Source: Allokutzneria oryzae | Lineage (GTDB): Bacteria > Actinomycetota > Actinomycetes > Mycobacteriales > Pseudonocardiaceae | Direction of reading: 5' to 3' | Assembly (NCBI RefSeq): GCF_042429765.1 | Contig: NZ_JBHLZU010000014.1 | Span: forward strand, 124,001-188,000 | Length of the DNA: 64,000 nucleotides | Shown here: in pieces, positions 61,258 to 64,000 of the stretch | Numbering within the stretch: position 1 is the stretch's first letter | Layout: each line of letters begins with the position of its first letter | Position numbers and translations under genes: made by a program | The notes under the pieces: model-generated | What the model was told of the DNA's origin: nothing | Databases searched by the model: none | What the model saw: only the letters and a program-made list of their open reading frames with translations

Positions 61258-62843
61258 TTCGACCCGACCCGAGAGCCACCACGGCAGCAGGTGCACAGCT
61301 TGCTGCCGTTTATCACCATCGCGATGCCTTTGTCGGCACCGGCGCGGTAGGCGTCGCGGACCTGCCTCCTGCGCAGCTTGCCGTCGGCCCCGCGCGGCAG
61401 GCGGTCGACGAACTCGACGTTCCTCGGGCACTTGAACGCGGCGATCCTGCCGCGGCAGAAGGCGATCAGCTCGGCGGCGAGCGCGGGCCCGGTCTCCGCG
61501 GAGTCGACGGGCTCGACCACGGCGAGCAGCCGCTCCCCCATCAGCGCGTCCGGCACGCCGATCACCGCGGCGTCGGCGACCGCCGGGTGCGCGAGCAGCG
61601 CGTCCTCGGCCTCGCGCGGGTAGACGTTGACCCCGCCGGCGACGACCACGTCGGACCTGCGGTCGGTGAGGTAGACGTAGCCGTCCTCGTCGACGTGGCC
61701 GATGTCGCCGACCGTGGCCCAGCCCCGCTTGTTGTACAGGGCGGCCGTCTTCTCCGGCGCGTTGTGGTAGGCGATCCGGTTGGGCGTGGGCGCGCCGTCC
61801 GGCCCCGAGTACCACAGCACGCCGGTCCGGCCGGGCGGCAGCTCGTTGCCCGCGTCGTCACAGGCGCGGATCTCGCAGTTCACCGGGCGGCCGACGGAAC
61901 CCGGCCGCCCTGCCGTCTCCCCGGCGCTGATGATCGTCCACCCGAAGCCCTCGGAGCTGGTGTAGACGTCCCACACCTTCTCGCCGAGCCAGCTGATCCA
62001 CTCGGCCCGGACCTCGCTCGGGCACGGCGCGGCCGTGTGCATCACGGCCCGCAGGCTCGACAGGTCGTAACCGGCGCGCACCTGCGGGGACAGCTTCAGC
62101 ACGCGCAGCATCATCGCGGGCACCAGCTGCAGGTGGGTGACCTTGTGGCGCTCCACCGCCTCCAGCAGGCCGCGCCGGTCGAAGCGCGAGAGCAGCACGA
62201 GCGTCGCGCCCAGCTTCAGGGTGGCGCGCGACCAGCGCAGCGGCGCGCCGTGGTGCAGCGGGCCCGGGGTCAGGCCGACGCTGTCGGCGGTGGCCCCGAA
62301 GCGGTCGGCCAGCATCGGCACGAACCAGTCGCCGGGGCCGCCCGTCGTCGGACGCTCGGCCAGGATCCCCTTGGGACGCCCGGTGGTGCCGGAGGAGTAC
62401 ACGACGGTGCGCCCCACCCGGCCTTGGGCGAGCGGGGTGGTCGGCTGGGCGGCGAGCGCCTCGGCGAAGTCCTGGTGACCCTCGATCGGGCCGCCGACGG
62501 CCAGCCTGCGCGACACCTGGGGCGTGCGGCCGACGAGCGCGGTGGCCAGCGCCGCCGCACCGGTGGAGGTGACCACAAGGCGCGCGCCGCTGTCGTTGAC
62601 GATGTAGGCGGCCTCGTCGGCGGTGAGGCGGACGTTCACCGGCGTGAAGTCGATCCCGGCCAGCTCGGCCGCGAGACAGGTGACGAGGTACTCGGGGCAG
62701 GTGTCGAGCAGGACCGCGATCCGTTCACCTGGGGCGAGCGCGGACCGCAGCAGGTGCGCCATGCGCGTCACCTGCTCGTCCAGCTCGCCGTAGGTCACAC
62801 ACCGGTCGTCCATGACGATCGCGGGTTTGTCGGGGCGTGTCAT
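61254..62843 (-). CDS. AMP-dependent acyl-CoA synthetase/ligase
   Basis: 529 residues of the ANL superfamily. Motifs: YSSGTTGRPKG (P-loop, near 148), YTSSEG, VGDIGHVDEDGYVYLTDR with the hinge Asp, and GADGKLRRRQV with the catalytic Lys near the C-terminus. It should activate a carboxylic acid with ATP and pass it to CoA or another thiol. There is no carrier domain. About 25 additional C-terminal residues contain CTCC. ATG 62843 overlaps the radical SAM stop as ATGA, so the three genes of this operon are coupled. The acid may be the product of the radical SAM enzyme. Not an obvious part of the NRPS-PKS cluster, 4 kb away. Confidence 0.9.
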   Translation of the reverse strand: MTRPDKPAIVMDDRCVTYGELDEQVTRMAHLLRSALAPGERIAVLLDTCPEYLVTCLAAELAGIDFTPVNVRLTADEAAYIVNDSGARLVVTSTGAAALATALVGRTPQVSRRLAVGGPIEGHQDFAEALAAQPTTPLAQGRVGRTVVYSSGTTGRPKGILAERPTTGGPGDWFVPMLADRFGATADSVGLTPGPLHHGAPLRWSRATLKLGATLVLLSRFDRRGLLEAVERHKVTHLQLVPAMMLRVLKLSPQVRAGYDLSSLRAVMHTAAPCPSEVRAEWISWLGEKVWDVYTSSEGFGWTIISAGETAGRPGSVGRPVNCEIRACDDAGNELPPGRTGVLWYSGPDGAPTPNRIAYHNAPEKTAALYNKRGWATVGDIGHVDEDGYVYLTDRRSDVVVAGGVNVYPREAEDALLAHPAVADAAVIGVPDALMGERLLAVVEPVDSAETGPALAAELIAFCRGRIAAFKCPRNVEFVDRLPRGADGKLRRRQVRDAYRAGADKGIAMVINGSKLCTCCRGGSRVGSK

Positions 62844-63847
62844 CGCGTGGCACCACAGGTCAGCTCGTCGCGTCGCACGAACACCGAACCGGTGACGGAG
62901 AGCCCGGCCCCGGACAGGGCCTTGGCTGCGTGCTCGCGGCGGACCACGAACCGGTCCTTGCCGTAGATCAGGTACTGCCCGGCGTACTGGTCGTCGGAGA
63001 AGTTGATCGTCATCACGTTGGCGCCCGCCTGAAAACCGAGGAGCTGGCCGTCCGCGCGGGTCTTCGCCAGCGCGCTGACGGAGGGGATCAGCCACTCCGG
63101 CTGCACGATCCGCATCGCCGCGATCGCGTTCAGAGCCACGTCGACGTCCCCGTAGGCGTGGTTCTCCAGCGGGGTTCCCGGCGCCGGGATGAACGGCGCG
63201 ATGCTCGACATGTGCACGCCGAGCCGCTTCGCCAGCAGAATGTCCTCGGCGATGCTTTCCAGGCTCTGACCGGGGAGTCCGACCATCGCGCCGGTGCCGA
63301 CCTTGTACCCGAGATCGAGCAGGTCCTCCATGCACCGCATCCGCGACGCGAACGTTTCGTGACGAAGTTTCGCATAAAGCGCGGGGTCGCTGGTCTCGTG
63401 CTTGAGGATGTAGCTGGTCGCGCCCTGGTCCTTCAGGTACTCGTACTCCGAGCGCTTCTTGTTGCCGAGGTTCAGCAGGATCTCGACCTTGTCGTCGAAC
63501 ATCTCCCGAATGCGCGGAATGGCCTCGCCCACGATCTTCGTGGTCTTGGGGATCTCCCCGGCCTGGAGGAAGACCACGTCGATCCCGGCCGCGTGCACCG
63601 CTCGCGCGCGGGCGACGATCTGGTCGGCGTCGAGCACGTAGATGTCGTTGGCCGCGGTGTTGTCCCGCCGCATCGGGCAGTAGTCGCAGTTGACCCGGCA
63701 GAGATTGGTGACCTCAACGACCCCGCGCAGGACCGCCACGTCACCGTGCGCGTCGGCACGGCGGCGGCGCGCCTCGGAGAACAGCTGCTCTCGCGCCTCC
63801 CCGCTGGCTCGCAGCATTTCGGTGACCTCACGGACACTTACGGACAT
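62840..63847 (-). CDS. Radical SAM enzyme, BioB/HydE-like
   Basis: 335 residues. The CX3CX2C motif is Cys50, Cys54, Cys57 (NLCRVNCDYCPMR), inside a (beta/alpha)8-barrel with ILLNLG, YILKHETSDP and GAMVGLPGQS, the arrangement of biotin synthase, HydE and PylB relatives. The C-terminal part (GANVMTINFSDDQYAGQYLI) also fits that group. Members perform sulfur insertion, rearrangement or complex-cofactor steps. None of the hydrogenase or biotin genes are nearby, so the reaction is open; the adjacent ligase and hydrolase suggest a carboxylic acid substrate or product. ATG 63847 is preceded by GAGGA, 8-10 nt upstream. Confidence 0.88.
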   Translation of the reverse strand: MSVSVREVTEMLRASGEAREQLFSEARRRRADAHGDVAVLRGVVEVTNLCRVNCDYCPMRRDNTAANDIYVLDADQIVARARAVHAAGIDVVFLQAGEIPKTTKIVGEAIPRIREMFDDKVEILLNLGNKKRSEYEYLKDQGATSYILKHETSDPALYAKLRHETFASRMRCMEDLLDLGYKVGTGAMVGLPGQSLESIAEDILLAKRLGVHMSSIAPFIPAPGTPLENHAYGDVDVALNAIAAMRIVQPEWLIPSVSALAKTRADGQLLGFQAGANVMTINFSDDQYAGQYLIYGKDRFVVRREHAAKALSGAGLSVTGSVFVRRDELTCGATR

Positions 63848-64000
63848 TCTTCTTCTTCCTCACAACAGGGGCGGCGAGGCCGCCCCAGATCTGGGTATGA
63901 GCGTTGGGTTACCGGCCAGTTCGGGCAGCTCGTCCTTGAAGGCGCCGAACCGAAGCTGTGAAAAGCCTCCCGCCGCGCTCACCGATGGGCGCGAACAGGG
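63848..64000 (-). promoter_or_regulatory. Leader of the radical SAM operon with a strong hairpin
   Basis: No gene. A perfect hairpin GGGGCGGC-GAG-GCCGCCCC (63868-63886) lies 21 bp upstream of the ATG, ending just before the ribosome site. It may shape translation initiation or be an upstream terminator. Confidence 0.4.

Overview
The window is very G+C-rich DNA (my estimate by eye is about 70% or more) with GTG starts, tightly overlapping genes and long mirror reading frames on the silent strands. This points to a filamentous actinomycete. The gene content and intergenic palindromes suggest the Pseudonocardiales (Saccharothrix/Lentzea/Actinosynnema type), but this is an inference, not a demonstrated placement. 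No tRNA, rRNA, CRISPR array, transposase or integrase gene was seen.

Most of the window is a hybrid NRPS-PKS natural-product gene cluster, roughly 7.4 to 57.5 kb. The left flank (1-7.4 kb) has the end of a membrane zinc protease gene, an MFS exporter, a small membrane protein and a polysaccharide deacetylase/glycosyltransferase fusion. The cluster has four transcription units: (i) leftward from a divergent promoter at 17.6 kb, PKS (13054-17508), PKS (8648-13057) and a cytochrome P450; (ii) rightward from the same promoter, a 4,505-residue NRPS and an OleD-like glycosyltransferase; (iii) leftward from a second divergent promoter near 50.1 kb, PKS, LanB-like dehydratase, NRPS, radical SAM protein and two ABC half-transporters; (iv) rightward from the same promoter, a PLP-fold protein, a three-domain NRPS and a KS protein without a carrier. 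An ArsR-like regulator (56603-57532) closes the cluster. Between units (ii) and (iii) lies an unrelated islet: an Imm1-type immunity gene with a decayed DddA-like deaminase toxin, flanked by 54-bp direct repeats.

The assembly line is unusual. Two of four AT regions have lost their catalytic motif or most of their length. Two PKS modules place DH after KR. One C domain has lost its catalytic His motif. One NRPS step is A-PCP without a C domain. One KS protein has no ACP. No thioesterase is present. The most intriguing gene is the LanB-like glutamylation-type enzyme (42263-44572), overlapping its PKS and NRPS neighbours, with no obvious ribosomal precursor peptide beside it. It suggests tRNA-dependent chemistry on or next to an assembly line. 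The radical SAM protein, P450, glycosyltransferase and heterodimeric ABC exporter complete a tailoring, self-protection and export set.

The right flank (58.1-64 kb) has a Roadblock/LC7 and DUF4388-like signalling set and a separate operon of radical SAM protein, acyl-CoA ligase and alpha/beta hydrolase. Related palindromic elements sit at both cluster edges (2794-2862 and 57958-58024), and a short palindrome TCCACNGTGGA recurs inside cluster coding sequences.
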